A stretch of 64,000 nucleotides of DNA from Microbotryum silenes-acaulis. Lineage: Eukaryota > Basidiomycota > Microbotryomycetes > Microbotryales > Microbotryaceae. The DNA lies in the NCBI GenBank assembly GCA_003665825.1, contig QPFY01000002.1:496001-560000 (forward strand). Reading direction: 5' to 3'. This document shows, one piece after another, positions 1 through 11,429 of the stretch (position 1 is the stretch's first letter; every line of letters begins with the position of its first letter). The notes under the pieces were generated by a model. It saw nothing but the letters and a program-made list of their open reading frames with translations. It was not told where the DNA came from and did not search any database. Both the position numbers and the translations under genes were made by a program.

Positions 1-2472
1 TGAAGGAGGCGATGAAACAGATTGCGGATCAGAGAGATAGCGAGTTGCTCAAGGTCATGTTGCTTTCTGCGAATGATGAGGAGGATCGACCGGCGATGTC
101 GTTGGAGAAGGCGTACAAATTGTTGGAGGCGACGCCGGAAATGTCGGATGAGATACTGAGCATGGTCTATGATGTTCGAGTACGTTTCGGAGAGAAGGGT
201 GCTCGTGGGTCGCGGATCGGGTGCTGATCTTGACTTTCGCGAATGGTGCAGATCGCTGACGCTCCGGGTCAAGTCGATGTAATGACCCAAGCTCTGGCGA
301 CGATCGGTCAAGCCATTGGCAGTGACGCCATCCGGGTCAAGCTGGGTGGTGATACGGGTGAGTATTCTCAAGGTGAAGATCAAATCCCATGGATACTCAG
401 CGCTGACCTGCCCCATACCGATCCTCAGCTGCTCTGATCCCCCAACCTGCACCGGACATGCCCGTCGGTTTGACCAACATCGCCAACACGTGCTACCTCA
501 ACTCGCTCCTGCAGTACTTTTTCACCATCCGCGAGCTGCGTGAAGCCGTACTCCGCTTCCAACCGACGCCGACGACCGACGTCTCGGCCCTCAATCGCGT
601 CGGCGGTCGCCTCGTCACCAAAGCCGAAGTCGAACGGTCGAAAAAGTTCGTCGTGCTCTTGCAAACCTTGTTCAACCAGCTCATTCACTCGGCTTCGACG
701 TCCATCACCCCTGAAACCGAGTTGGCGTACCTCGCTTTGGTGCCTTCCAAGGACGAAGCGGAGGTGCTGACGACGACGTCGCCGGCGGACGACCTCGTCG
801 TTTTGGATGATCCAGCTCGAACGAGTGGATCCCCCGTCGCGACGACGTCCATGTTGCCTCCGACGAGCGATGACTCCGACCTCAAGTCCCCCTCTTCGTC
901 CATCCTAGGCAAGAGGCGCAACTCGCACCTCGACAGTGACGTCAAGGGAAGTCTGGCATTGGACCAGGTCCGCATCGAGTCATCGCAGGCTCAATCGCCC
1001 AATCAGAGCAGCTCGGACGGGGCTTCACCTCCTGCGGATCTGGTCGTCGATCTCGAAGCCGTAAGTGCTTTGAACAGGGAAAAGAGTGGGGCTTCATTGT
1101 CGAGGTCTTCGTCGAAGACGGTCGTCGGGGAGTTGTTGGGGTCCTCGGACGAGCAGCGTAAGATGAAGAGGGGTAAATCTGTCGATGGTTCGATTTTCAG
1201 TCACGGCGATGAGATGAAGGTCGACGATGATGACGACGACGTCATCATCCTCGAACCTCCTACCGGAACGTCGATGGCAAGGTCACCTACGCTCCCGCCT
1301 CGGCCACGACGACCGTCCAAGGCGGTGACGAAACTCGAGGATCAAGTTTCCAACTACATGTCGTTTGGTCGTCAGAACGACGTCACCGAGTGCATGGACA
1401 ATGTCATGTTCCAGATTGAGTGTGCGCTCCACCCTGATGGGACCCCGGACGAACCCAGCGGATCAGCGACGACGAATGACGCTTCCACTTCGGTGCTACG
1501 CAGGTCAGTAGTCAACAAGATGAACAAGATGTGGTTTCCATGAACTGATATAGAGACCTTTTTCTGCCGACGAACAGGACGCTGTACGGCAAGATGCGCC
1601 AACACCTCGAATTCACCGACCCTTCCGTGCCCGAGCCGATCCGCATTCGCGAAGAACCCTTCTTCTCCCTACTCGTCGACGTCGCCGAGGAAGGTCACAC
1701 CGTTTACGACGGCCTCGATACCGTCTTTGACGATTCGATCGTCACGATCGAGGGACACGAGGCGCGACGGAGGATGAGGTTGGTCGACGTGCCTCCGATC
1801 CTGCAGATCCAACTGCAGCGCGTGCAGTACGACCGCGTCGCGCAGAGGATCTTCAAGTCCAATGCGCATCTCGATTTTGGCGAGACGTTGTCCTTGGATC
1901 GGTATCTCGAAGTTGAAGAAGGCGATGTCGAAGCCGCGCAAAGGCAGGCTTGGACGCAGAGCAAAAGGGACGAGATTGAACTCGCTCGCACGAAGTTGAT
2001 GGCGCTCAAGTCGACCAAGACGGGGACGAGCTACGGTACGTGCATCAAAGAGGCGTTTGTGCACCTGTCGACCCTCAAGGACGAATTGGGGGATCTGTTG
2101 ACGACCGAGTTCGCGCACGACTCGCTCGAAGAAGCGGCTTGGATCGATCAACAGATCGTCGAACTCGAAACGCGCATCAAGGACTCGAGGGAAGCGATCG
2201 AGGAGTGTTGGGCCACCCAGGCCAAGGCGGTTTACGAACTCGCGGCAGTGTTTATCCACCGCGGTACGGCGCTGAGCGGGCACTACTTTATCTATCAACG
2301 CGATAGCAAGAACCGCGATCGGTGGCTCAAGTACAACGATTCGGTCATTACCGATGTTTCGGGTGAGGATAAGGTCTATCTTCGTTCGAGGGACGATACG
2401 AATGCGTATTTCTTGGTGTATTGTCGTCGCGATCGGCTGGATTCGATCGAGTCGATTGCGAGAGAGTTTTAG
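1..2472 (+). CDS. UBP2: Ubiquitin carboxyl-terminal hydrolase, UBP2/USP25-28 type (5' partial)
   Basis: A cysteine protease that removes ubiquitin from proteins. The 5' end lies outside the window. Exons that keep frame are about 1-179, 252-357, 429-1503 and 1578-2472, joined across GT-AG introns of 70-75 nt. The Cys box (GLTNIANTCYLNSLLQ) lies just after 458, with the catalytic Cys in NTC. The His box SGHYFIYQ and the following KYNDS lie near 2275-2340, and the protein ends FREF. Between the boxes is a Ser/Asp-rich insertion (about 750-1330) that replaces part of the compact USP fold, as in yeast Ubp2. The alpha-helical region before the Cys box (AYKLLEATPEMSDEIL) also fits that family. Seen: both catalytic boxes and clean phases. 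Inferred: Ubp2 orthology rather than another USP. Confidence 0.9.
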
Positions 2473-3523
2473 CAAGATCTGTTTTGGCCCGGACGACGGG
2501 GGAATGTGCAAATGGTGATAAAGAAAATACCTTGTTTCGCCTTTGTCAATAGTACTAGCAACGTGTTTTTTTGGGTCCGAGTGTTGGTTGCAATCGCAGC
2601 GTCAGCATTAGCAGCAGCAACAATTGCCCAGAAGTGGTAATGACCACTCGATCCTAACGCCTGCGTTAAGGGACGCCCACTTTGTAATGAGAAATTAGCT
2701 GTGCCCGCGCGAAGATGGGTTCATAGGCGCGCCGGGTAGCGGCTCGTGCCTTGGTCTTTCTGGACACCCGCCAAAGGTTCGTGCAAGCGTCAGTGGGGTG
2801 TGCGTGTCGTCGTCGCTGTTGGATTGAGTGTACTGACCATGTGATCCCACCCCTCCTCCTTCCTCCCCTTCCTCCTCTCGTACGACCTACTCGCCCTATA
2901 TCGTTGCCGATCGCCCACCTCATCCACGCGCCCCTTCGTGGCTTTTTTCGCGGCGTCGTGGCTCCCCTCGCCTCGGCTGCTGTACGACCCTACCGTACGA
3001 CCTACGACTTCGACGGACTTGACGTTTGATTGGACGTATTACGATTCGTCTGGCTCGACTGTCGGATCTCCTGCGTGTGGTTGTGGTCGTCTGTGGACGT
3101 GCCTCGCCTCTGCACGGCTGTGTTCCCCCGTGTGTGTGTGTGTGTCTCGCTCCCCGCCTGGCCCACGCCGACGCCCACCGCTGGCTGGCTGGCTCGCTCG
3201 CTCGCTCGCTCGCTCGCAAAACGCAATTCGCACGCCCTCGCACCACCACGCACACCCACACGCACACCCACACCCACACCCACGTCCATCCGGTTACATT
3301 CGCCATCAACTATACCCGTTTTCGACTTGAATCTGGTTATTATTCGTGCATCCACCCCACTGCATCATACACCGGCCTGCTGCTGCGTGTGCATCGCCCT
3401 GGCCTCGACGCCCGCCTACGCCCACGCCCGCGCCTACCCGTGACGCCCCGCTCGCTCGCCTGCGGAACGACGCCTCTCTCCTTCACCTCATCCTCTTACC
3501 CTCGCCTACCCGTGCTGCAGCAG
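2473..3523. promoter_or_regulatory. Intergenic region and RPS16 upstream region
   Basis: About 1 kb with no credible gene. The proximal part upstream of RPS16 is full of simple repeats: a TG run near 3130-3147, a CTGG/CTCG tetranucleotide tract near 3181-3218, and a CA/CACACC tract near 3240-3285. A C/T-rich stretch runs to the RPS16 start codon, as is common at fungal ribosomal protein genes. Several overlapping ORFs on both strands here are repeat artefacts. Confidence 0.5.
3181..3285. repeat. Microsatellites (GGCT/GCTC and CACACC tracts)
   Basis: Two adjacent simple repeats: GGCT changing to GCTC units at about 3181-3218, then C/A-only units of the CACACC type at about 3240-3285. They lie some 240-340 bp upstream of the RPS16 start codon. 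Confidence 0.85.
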
Positions 3524-4238
3524 ATGTCGAGCGCACAGCAAGTCCAAACCTTCGGCAAGAAGAAGACCGCCACCGCTGTTGCCCTCGCCCGCGTAGGTAC
3601 CCTCAGGAGAGACCCAGAAGGACAATGAACGGAGCTGCGGACCGCTGATCACCTCGTTCTTTATTCACGCATCTCGTAGGAGGGCAAGGGTCTCATCAAG
3701 GTCAACGGCATCCCCCTTGCGCTCTACGGATCCCCCATCCTCCGACCCAAGTTGTACGGTGAGTAGAGATGGCAGGCTCGGACTCGTCTCGCACGCACCG
3801 AAAGCAGTGGAGACTGAGAGTCGCTTTCCGCAATTCACAGAGCCCCTCCTCCTCCTTACCTCGTTCACCTCGTCGACCAACTCGCTCCCCTCGCCCCTAT
3901 CCCGCATGGACATCCGCCTCCGCGTCTCCGGTGGTGGACACACCTCGCAGATCTACGCGCTCCGTCAGGCGATCGCCAAGGCCGTCGTCGCGTACGTCGC
4001 CAAGTACGAGGATGCCGCTTCGGCCCTCGAGGTGCGCAAGGTGCTCGTCGCCTACGACCGAACGTTGCTCGTCGCCGACCCGAGGAGGTGCGAGCCCAAG
4101 AAGTTCGGCGGAAAGGGTGCTCGCGCTCGTTTCCAAAAGTCGTACGTATCATTTATCTTGCCGCCGCGTCGAGATTGCTCTCCTCTTTTTTGTATTGGAC
4201 GCTGATCGCAATACTTTTCACACAACAGGTACCGTTAA
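3524..4238 (+). CDS. RPS16: 40S ribosomal protein S16 (uS9)
   Basis: A small-subunit ribosomal protein whose C-terminal tail reaches toward the P site. Four exons join exactly in phase: 3524-3592, 3680-3758, 3841-4141 and 4229-4238. The start ATG gives [19 protein letters not shown]. The second exon gives the [10 protein letters not shown] segment. The third holds the conserved [20 protein letters not shown] core and the signature [12 protein letters not shown]. The last exon supplies only the terminal Tyr-Arg and stop. The universal uS9 end (QKSYR) is therefore created by the last splice. The exon-2/3 junction makes the YEP tripeptide. The exon-3 start carries a Leu/Ser/Thr-rich stretch before DIRLRV, somewhat longer than the usual family loop. 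Confidence 0.95.
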
Positions 4239-4775
4239 ATATGCGGTCGATCCTCGAAGCCGTATGGCGAGACTTGGATACGCGATCGGGTCACAGTTGG
4301 GAACGTGCATCGTCCGGCTTGGTTTGTGTTTACGTATCCGGGTATTGAGATGCTGCAACGAGTTGGGTTGGTGAAGAATATTTTTTCCTTTTTGTGTGGT
4401 TGCGAGACTTGGAGAAGAGAAGTTGAGCACGCGATCGAAGGGGCCAGCGCGCAACATGAAAGAAGTCAAATCTCAGTAAGAAGTAGTGTTGACCATCGTA
4501 GTGCTTCTCTCCTCGCGACGCGCTGCACCCCGAGGGATGGACGAATCTCGACCGCAGGATTCGATTTGTCGTGGCGCGTTCGGACCCATTGCGGTTGACT
4601 TGTCAGATCGCCGCGATTCCGCGCAGTCCGGCGTGGCGGCGAAGTAAGTCCCTCTCGAGCGGCTTCCACTTTGGGGCAAGTGCCAGTAGTAGCGAGCATC
4701 TCGCGACCCCCATCCGCTTCTCCGGTCCGGTCGACCCGATCACCCATGCACCACCGGTAGCACTAGAACGAACCC

Positions 4776-6819
4776 ATGAGCTCGTGGCCGCGTCCTTTGA
4801 TGAATCCATCACATGTAGGAGGGGCGTATCATGCGTATGCGAACCCACCTTCGTCGTCGTCGTCGTTGTCCGGCGGTCAAGGAGGGGTACGGAGTCGAAT
4901 CTCGCATGCCGCGAGTTGGAGAACGTTGACGGTCAGTTCAGAGGTTGAGGAGGCTGATTTTACAAGGGGCTGATGGGTTGAATCCTCATCTGCAGCTGGC
5001 GGTGTTGGTCTTTCTGCTGTGGATTGCGCCCTCCCCACTTGGACCTTCCCGCCCAGGCCATCCACCACCTCCGTCATTCCCGGGTGTCGGCGACCTTGGC
5101 GGTGTCGAACCACTGGGTCACGTCTCTCAAGAAGGAACGTCTTCTCCGCCTCCTCCCGGAACTCAAGCCCCTTCCCTAATCGAAACCTGCCCCGTCTGTT
5201 CGCCCTCCGACGACCTTTGTGCGAAATGGGGCTCCCAAGTCCTCCTCCGGTCGCGCATCTACCGAGGCACGCTCCATCGCTTCGGCCCCTTTTTCGACAA
5301 ACTCGCCCGAGGGGAGGACGTCAAGATTGGTTTGCTGGGGGGTAGCATCTCGCATTGCGTCGATTTGAGTAAGAAGGATTGTTATGAGACTCGATTGGCT
5401 CAAGGCTTGAGCAAAGAGTGGGGGGTCAAAGTGGAGGTCGGTCCGGTTCTGGAGGCAGAGTGGGGGAACGTTAATTTTTTTCGGCTGATCACAGCCCCCT
5501 TTCTCTTCTTCTGCGTTCCCCACTAGATCCTCAACGGCGCCCTCTCGGGCATGGGATCCATGTTCTTCGAATCATGTTGGGCCTCGCACTTTCTGAGCCC
5601 CGTCGACCTCATGCTCGTCGACGTCAGCGTCAATGACGTGATGACCTCGCTCAAGAACCCTTCCTTCGACACATTGTTGAGGTCCTTGTTGAGTCATGAA
5701 GACCGTATGGCCGTTTTGGTTTTAACATTGTTCTCGCCCTTGGTCGGGTGGAGGGATGGATCGGCTCAGGTTGAGAGTATTGCGCAGTATTATGACGTGC
5801 CGGTAGTCAGGTGAGTTGGGACCGTCAGGGGCTCCCACGAGGTGACCGCAACTCAATTCGATATCTTCCTTTACCGTGTTTCGCAGTCAAAAGAACGTCG
5901 TCATCCACCACCGGCGACACAACCCCCCTCCCGAAATTACCACTCTTAAAGACACGGAAGCGACGACCGAGTTCGACCAATGGTACAACCGCGCCAACGC
6001 CGAACCCAAAGATGGAACCGAACCCGTCACGGTCGCGTTCCCTCTGGGCCATCATCCGGGACCTAAAGGGCACGAGTTGATCACGGATTTGATTACCTCG
6101 TTCTTGAGGCACGAGAGGTGCGTTCATGAGAGGGATCGTGGGGTTGAGGTAGTGAGGGGCTCGATGCGCGAGTTGGACGTCTTGGACATGGATATCCCCG
6201 AGGTGAGTTCTTCATGGTGGGGGGAAGGCCGGACTTGGTTGATCCGGATGATCTGACTGCGGTCTGCTCTTGCACGCCAGTGGAGCGCCTATGCCCTAAT
6301 CGATGGACGTAAAGCCTCCGTCGCACCTTCCCTAACCTGCTATTCCGCGACACCCACCACCACCACTCCGTTCCGCATCCTCTCCCAGCGAGGCGGTTGG
6401 ACCCCAACACACTGGAAGAACAAGTACTACCTCATGGCCGACAAACCGGGCGCCCATATCGTTTTCGAAGTCGACGTCCCCGAGAGTGCGATCGTGCAAC
6501 TCATGTATTGGAGGAGTAGTACGGTACCACTGGGCAGCGCGATGGCCTGGTTCGATGATGAGGATGATAAGGTTGAGATGTTGAGAGGCAAATGGCTTGA
6601 GAAGGCGACGGTGCCTGCGTAGGTCTTCAACGGGCTGACTACTTGGAAGGTGTGATGGGGGGAGTGTACTGACCCACGGAGTTGGTTCCTTTTTGTAGGT
6701 TGGCTCGGTTCATGTTACCGGCGGAATGGGCGGGCAAGAGGAGGAGGTTGCACATCTCCGTCATGGACCATACCGAGACGGGCTCGCACGAGTTTCGCCT
6801 CTCGACGCTCATTTACTAG
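4776..6819 (+). CDS. SGNH/GDSL hydrolase-like type II membrane protein (capsule-associated type)
   Basis: Probably a Golgi or cell-surface protein acting on glycan ester or acyl groups. Six exons keep phase: 4776-4931, 4996-5436, 5527-5810ish, 5887-6202, 6281-6618 and 6699-6819. The N-terminus is a Ser/Gly-rich cytosolic tail of about 50 residues. It is followed by one membrane segment (LAVLVFLLWIA) made across the first splice, then a Pro-rich stem, so a type II anchor is likely. SGNH signatures: block I GGSIS, block III SVND, and a block V-like HHPGPKGHEL. A C-terminal beta-rich domain follows, ending in HTETGSHEFRL, which resembles fungal proteins annotated as capsular associated. Block V lacks the expected Asp three residues before the His, so catalysis is uncertain. 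The exon-2 donor (GTCGGT) is the weakest junction. Confidence 0.7.
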
Positions 6820-7179
6820 GAGCATCAAAAAGCTCGGGTCATTTGTCGGATTCCCTTGAGAAGTGAAGCCGAGGATGATTTATACCGGTCGGGCCATTCT
6901 TCATCTCTGTTGTAACGATACGGACTCGTTCATCACAACAGCAGGAAAGCTGCATGGCTACAGGAATTCATTGCATAAAAAAGGGAGCCCTGCTAGCACA
7001 CGAAAACAAGAAGAGCCCCTGCTAACGACCCTTTCATTCGCCCTTTTCCACCCGATCGTCCTCAACCCTTGTGCCTCGACTCCATCATCCTCAGACCCCT
7101 CCTTCCTGCCTTCAATCTCTACACGTTAGCATTTCTTCCCCCGCTTGCAATCTCTACGAGTCATCATCATTCCCTTCAC
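6820..7179. other. Convergent intergenic region
   Basis: Spacer between two convergent genes, the SGNH-like gene (+) and TVP38 (-). It contains C/T-rich sequence and presumably both 3' UTRs. No other feature was seen. Confidence 0.5.
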
Positions 7180-8578
7180 TCATCGCCCATGCTCCTCCTC
7201 CCCCTCGTGCTCCTCCCCAAAATCAGCCATCGCCTCTTCCCAACCGTCTTGCCCGCCGCTCCCCAGCTTGATTGACCCTTTTTGCCCATAAACGTGAGCC
7301 TCGAACGAAGACCGTTGGTGATCGAACTGGTTCGTAGAACGTTCTTTCAGAGGCATTGAATCGTGATCGGAATCTTGGTCCGCCAAGAGTTGGTCCACGT
7401 CGTGCAACAGTCCTCCCCCGGAGCGAGGAAAATGATCTTGCTCCTCCTCGTCTGGATCATCCTCATCGTGTTCTCCTCTACCCAAGATCGCCTCCTCATC
7501 CTCCAATTCGACCCCTCTCCCTCCTCCAACTTCGACGTACCTCATCGTCAATCGATACAAGTACCAACTCGTCAACATCCCCATCACCGAACCCATCACC
7601 ACGAAAACCAAATTAACGAATTTCGCTCGAGGGTCCATCCGATTCCGAGAATCCGGATCGGCGAAGAGGAACATGCGCGATCCGATCCAAACGTGGAGTA
7701 AAAGTTTGGGCGTGATGCAGAGCGTAGAGAGGAAGAATTGAAAGAGGGTGACGGTTTCGATCGAAGCGAAGCTTTCGTTTCATGAACCAAAAGTCGGGAT
7801 CGTTTGTGAGTCAGTGAAGGGTGGGCTTTTTCCCTTGAGCCAATTCGAAAGCGTTCAATGTCGGACTCACAATGCGTTCGAATAAGGAAATGGAAACGGA
7901 CACAACCTAATGAGGATGCACAATCCCAAGCCTTTGACCCTCACGGCCCTACCCAAAGCGACGAACGTGGGCTCCCTCGCCAACATGGGTGCAAAACTAC
8001 CAATCATCTTCCTCGTCACGACGAAGCTCAAACAACCTCCGATCACGCAGCCCAGAGCGGCGATGATCCAGCCTTGAAAGCTACCGAATGCGAATCCGCA
8101 GAGGGTGATGGTCGTGCCGTAGCCGAAGAGAGGCGGGAAGGAGGTGAGGATGATGAGACTGAGCAGGACGAGGCGTCCGGAGGGGCCCATGTCGCTCAGC
8201 GTTGCGGCCCAGTCTGCCATCCACTGTTGGGAAATACAAGAATATTTCGTTAGTTCCGAGCACGATCGTGAACACGACCCAATGTCTGCGTGGCGCTCTC
8301 TGAATCTCTGTCGCATACAAAGTCTCGACCATCACGCAACCCAATCACGAACCGCACCCATGACCCCCGCCCATCGCACTTACAGCGAACAACTGCACTG
8401 GCGTTAAATAAATCACCAACGCGATCGTGAACACATGCAACCCGACCCATGTCCAAAAGATGAGCTTGGACGTGGAGGAGAGCGAGTCGTAGTAATCGCG
8501 CGCTCGGTCGAACGTTTCTCGGGCGCGGTGTTGCACGTTGCGGAACATGGTGGGTAGTGGAGGAGCGGGGTTGGGCAA
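7180..8578 (-). CDS. TVP38: Golgi membrane protein TVP38 (VTT/DedA-like domain)
   Basis: A multi-spanning membrane protein of the late Golgi; the VTT/DedA superfamily is linked to lipid scrambling. Three exons on the minus strand. Exon 1 runs from 8578 (MPNPAPPL) or from the in-frame ATG at 8548 to a GTAAGT donor near 8392. Exon 2 is about 8223-7868. Exon 3 is about 7780-7180. Exon 1 carries a membrane helix (LIFWTWVGLHVFTIALVIYL). Exon 2 carries the family core: SFPPLFGYGTTITLCGF, the GWIIAALGCVIGG helix and RLCPFPFPYSNA, joined to FFASIETV. Exon 3 carries ITPKLLLHVWIGSR and one further helix. The C-terminal 120 residues are acidic and disordered. The two possible starts are undecided. Confidence 0.85.
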
Positions 8579-9499
8579 TCGAAGGAGGGGAAGGAGGGGA
8601 AGGTGGTGGAGAGGGCTGGAGTGCGGCTAGTCACTACGGAGATGGGTGGGAAGGCGCCAATCGAGACTCGGCGTTGCTGCGTTGCGAGTCGGGGAAACGC
8701 GTCTCGACGTGGCGCGGGGGCGTGACGTGTGGGGACTGGGTCGGGGAGCAGCGCAGCGGAGGACGGCGCACGGTCCGGCGTAGGCAGAACCAGACGAAAC
8801 TGGCGGGATCCAAGAAAAAGAACTCGAGAACAAAGGAATGCTTCTTCTTCTTGATGTGGTGTGGTTGGCGGGCTGTAAATGCCCAGAGGTGACGGCGTGA
8901 AAGCCACTTGACGAGACGTTCGGCGGCGCGTCCGTGGCCACGGTAAACCCGACACCGCCTTCGGTAATCCGGGGGAAAAGTGGAAAAGTAGGAGTGGCGA
9001 TCGTTGCTCCAAGTCGTAGAGATGAACGATAAACGGCCTGAGAGTCCGAAACAGGCATCCCGGTCCACGTGATATTTTCTCTGCGCACTTTAAAGTCGAA
9101 CTCGCGGAAAGAGCTCTGGAAAAACGTTCACGACGAAGAGACCCCGGAAAAACACATCTTTCTTTCTTTTCAGTCCATGTCCAAACAGCAACAACCCCAC
9201 GACGAAAGCCTCCCTCAAAAATCCGGTTCAAAGTTAACGATGGTGGAGTGGAAAAGACTAGACAAAAGACCGAGGGCAGCGTCAAGTCGACGATAGGCTG
9301 GGCCATGGTACGTTGCCGTAACTCCATACAAAGCTCGTCCTCTCCCATCTCCAAAAATGGCCCTCCTCCTTTGCTCCATCATGCTTGTGCCGAGTCCTCG
9401 AGTTGGCCGTCGTTTGGTGTGTTCCCATTCGAAAATCAAGTGCGAGAAAAAGAAGAGACGTTTATGCTGTCCACGATCAAAGAGGGACGGGTAAGCAAC
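8579..9499. promoter_or_regulatory. TVP38 upstream region / RPL29 downstream region
   Basis: About 0.9 kb between two minus-strand genes. Only overlapping chance ORFs without recognisable domains are seen. The stretch next to 8600 is purine-rich on the plus strand. Confidence 0.4.
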
Positions 9500-9969
9500 T
9501 GAGATTGCCCTCGACCATGGTCCAAGAGGTGTGTACTGACCTGAAGCAGCGGCGGCCTTGGCAGCAGCGACGGCTGAAGGTGTGAGACGATGCGAGTCAG
9601 TTCGTGCCCTGGGGACGGCCTGCGCCAATTGGGCTCGGCAAAGCGTACCCCTTTGTGTTCCCATAGCGGCGTGACGAGCGTTGCGGCGGAATTTGGGGTC
9701 AACCTATGACACCCCGGATGAATGGGATTGATCAGCTTCGGGTGGATCGCAATCGCAAGAATGAAAGGCAAGGGGTAAGGAACGTACACCCTTGAGCGAG
9801 GGGTACTTGTTCGTCTTGGGCTTTTTGATACCGTTGCGGTGAGCTTTCTGTTGGGTGCGAAAGGTGAGGGTGGATGTAAGTCAAGGCAAGAAGGAAGAGA
9901 GTGGTAGGTACGAGGATTGCAACGCACTCGGGTCTGGTTGTGGGCGGTGTGGTTCTTGGACTTGGCCAT
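9500..9969 (-). CDS. RPL29: 60S ribosomal protein L29 (eL29), 3' end unresolved
   Basis: A small, very basic large-subunit protein. Exon 1 begins at 9969 with MAKSKNHTAHNQTR, the eL29 signature start, and ends at a GTGCGT donor. Exon 2 (about 9857-9790) encodes KAHRNGIKKPKTNKYPSLKG. Exon 3 starts near 9703 with VDPKFRRNARHA, completing the conserved eL29 body. After that the frame stays open into an Ala-rich tail (AVAAAKAAAAS) and meets a GTCAGT donor near 9540, so a short last exon probably follows. I could not fix the stop codon. The open tail makes the product longer than the usual 60-70 residues unless there is another splice. Confidence 0.85.
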
Positions 9970-11420
9970 TCTGTGTACGGAAGAGCGGAGCGAAAAAGGG
10001 AGTCAGGACTCGGTGTACGTCAATCGTAAAGTGATCAATTTGGTGTTTTCCAATCGTTCGTGGTCGTGGTCGAGGTCGATGACAATGTATAGTCGTCGTG
10101 ATCGCTCGTGGCCGGTCGGGGTCGATTGCGTCTCCCGCGTAGGTCGCCCGAGCCTAGCTCCCGGCCGCCAGCCAGCCCAAGCGCCAGGCGTGGAGGTGCG
10201 AAACCACCACCAGCCTCCATCTATCCGGATGAACGCTTGCCTCCTCAGCTTCTAATCCACTGCAAATCGACGCAATCATTCCTTCCTCATCCTGCTCTAC
10301 ATCGCCCATGCGGTCCAAACGGCGATGCTAGCCTCAGTTCGTCGTCGTCGTCGCTCCGCTCAGGCGCGGATTCGAATTTTGGGTGGTGTGGTGTGGGTCG
10401 ACCGGAGCGGGGGCGGATGGGTGCGACGAACGACGACGACGACGACGACCGCAGTGGCCTCCCCACTCATAGGTCGTAATGTCGTAGTCGTAGCATGTCC
10501 AAGATACCGGTCATCCAATCAAGATGATCCGAACGTACGTTGATCTGTAGAGGCCTGTGGTATAGGGTGGACGACGATGGGACAGGAAGCGTAGCCAACT
10601 CGCCTGCCTGGCACCTGGCCTTGACCCTTGCCTCAGCCATTCAATTCGTCCGCAAGCGAATTTGGGCGGGCCACAACGCGCATGCGCGCGCGCGCACGCA
10701 GGCCAGTCAGCCCAGGGCGCCCGCGCTCTGTTGTTTTCCTGCTTCGCCCTGTCTTTTCCGGCGCGCGGGCGGCCTTGATCTTCGCCAGCCCAATTGGGGT
10801 CTTTCAAACTCTGGCTCCCCTTTTTTGAAATACTTTCGGAGAGGATTTGTAGGGTAGACTCCTCTTTCAACTTGCACAATGAAGCGGCTACCAGAAACTA
10901 CCAGCTCAAACTCGGAGAGAATTGTGAAGAAAACCCCGATTTGGCACTCACCTTGTGTCAAACCCGACATACTGGCCTGGTAGAGGAAACGCCTGAAAGC
11001 AAGATCGTGTCCATGAGATGGCAAAAATGATCAGCGACCCGAGCTCCCTCCTCGGCGAAGAATCCCTCAATCGCCCACACACAAAACACACACACAGCCG
11101 CGCAGAGCCCCCGACAAAGTCGTGAGCAACCCCAATCGCCAACCCCCATCAATCTCTTCAATTCAGTAATCCAGACATAAAATATTGATATCTTCAGCCG
11201 ACCTCTCCCGGGCACGGTTTGTAAAGTCGTGACCCGTTTGGCAAAGTGGAGCGTCGTGGTCCTAGCGGACCTCTTAGTCCGCCCGTCGGTGATGGTTTCA
11301 TCATGATGAAGAGATGGATGGGAGGGAGTCATCGGGTGTACGCCTTCGGCTTGTTGCGGAAGGGCTCGAGCGTGTGTGTGTTCGTGCGTGCATGGGTGGA
11401 GAAAGAGGTAAGGGAGAGGG
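9970..11420. other. RPL29 upstream region and unassigned DNA
   Basis: RPL29 lies on the minus strand, so its promoter is here. The rest contains GAC/GTC trinucleotide runs near 10430-10450 and C/G-rich stretches. One minus-strand segment near 11010-10952 looks exon-like: its acceptor follows a pyrimidine tract, it reads RFLYQASMSGLTQ, and it ends at a GTGAGT donor. It could not be joined to a gene. Confidence 0.35.
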
Positions 11421-11429
11421 TAGAAACTC

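Noticed and set aside
1669..2511. 280-codon minus-strand ORF inside UBP2
   Set aside because: It is the antisense shadow of the UBP2 exon; high GC at third positions keeps the opposite frame open.
3026..3628. 200-codon plus-strand ORF over the repeats upstream of RPS16
   Set aside because: It is made of translated CTCG and CACACC microsatellites (runs of Leu/Ala/Arg/Ser and Thr/His) and overlaps the spliced RPS16 exon 1.
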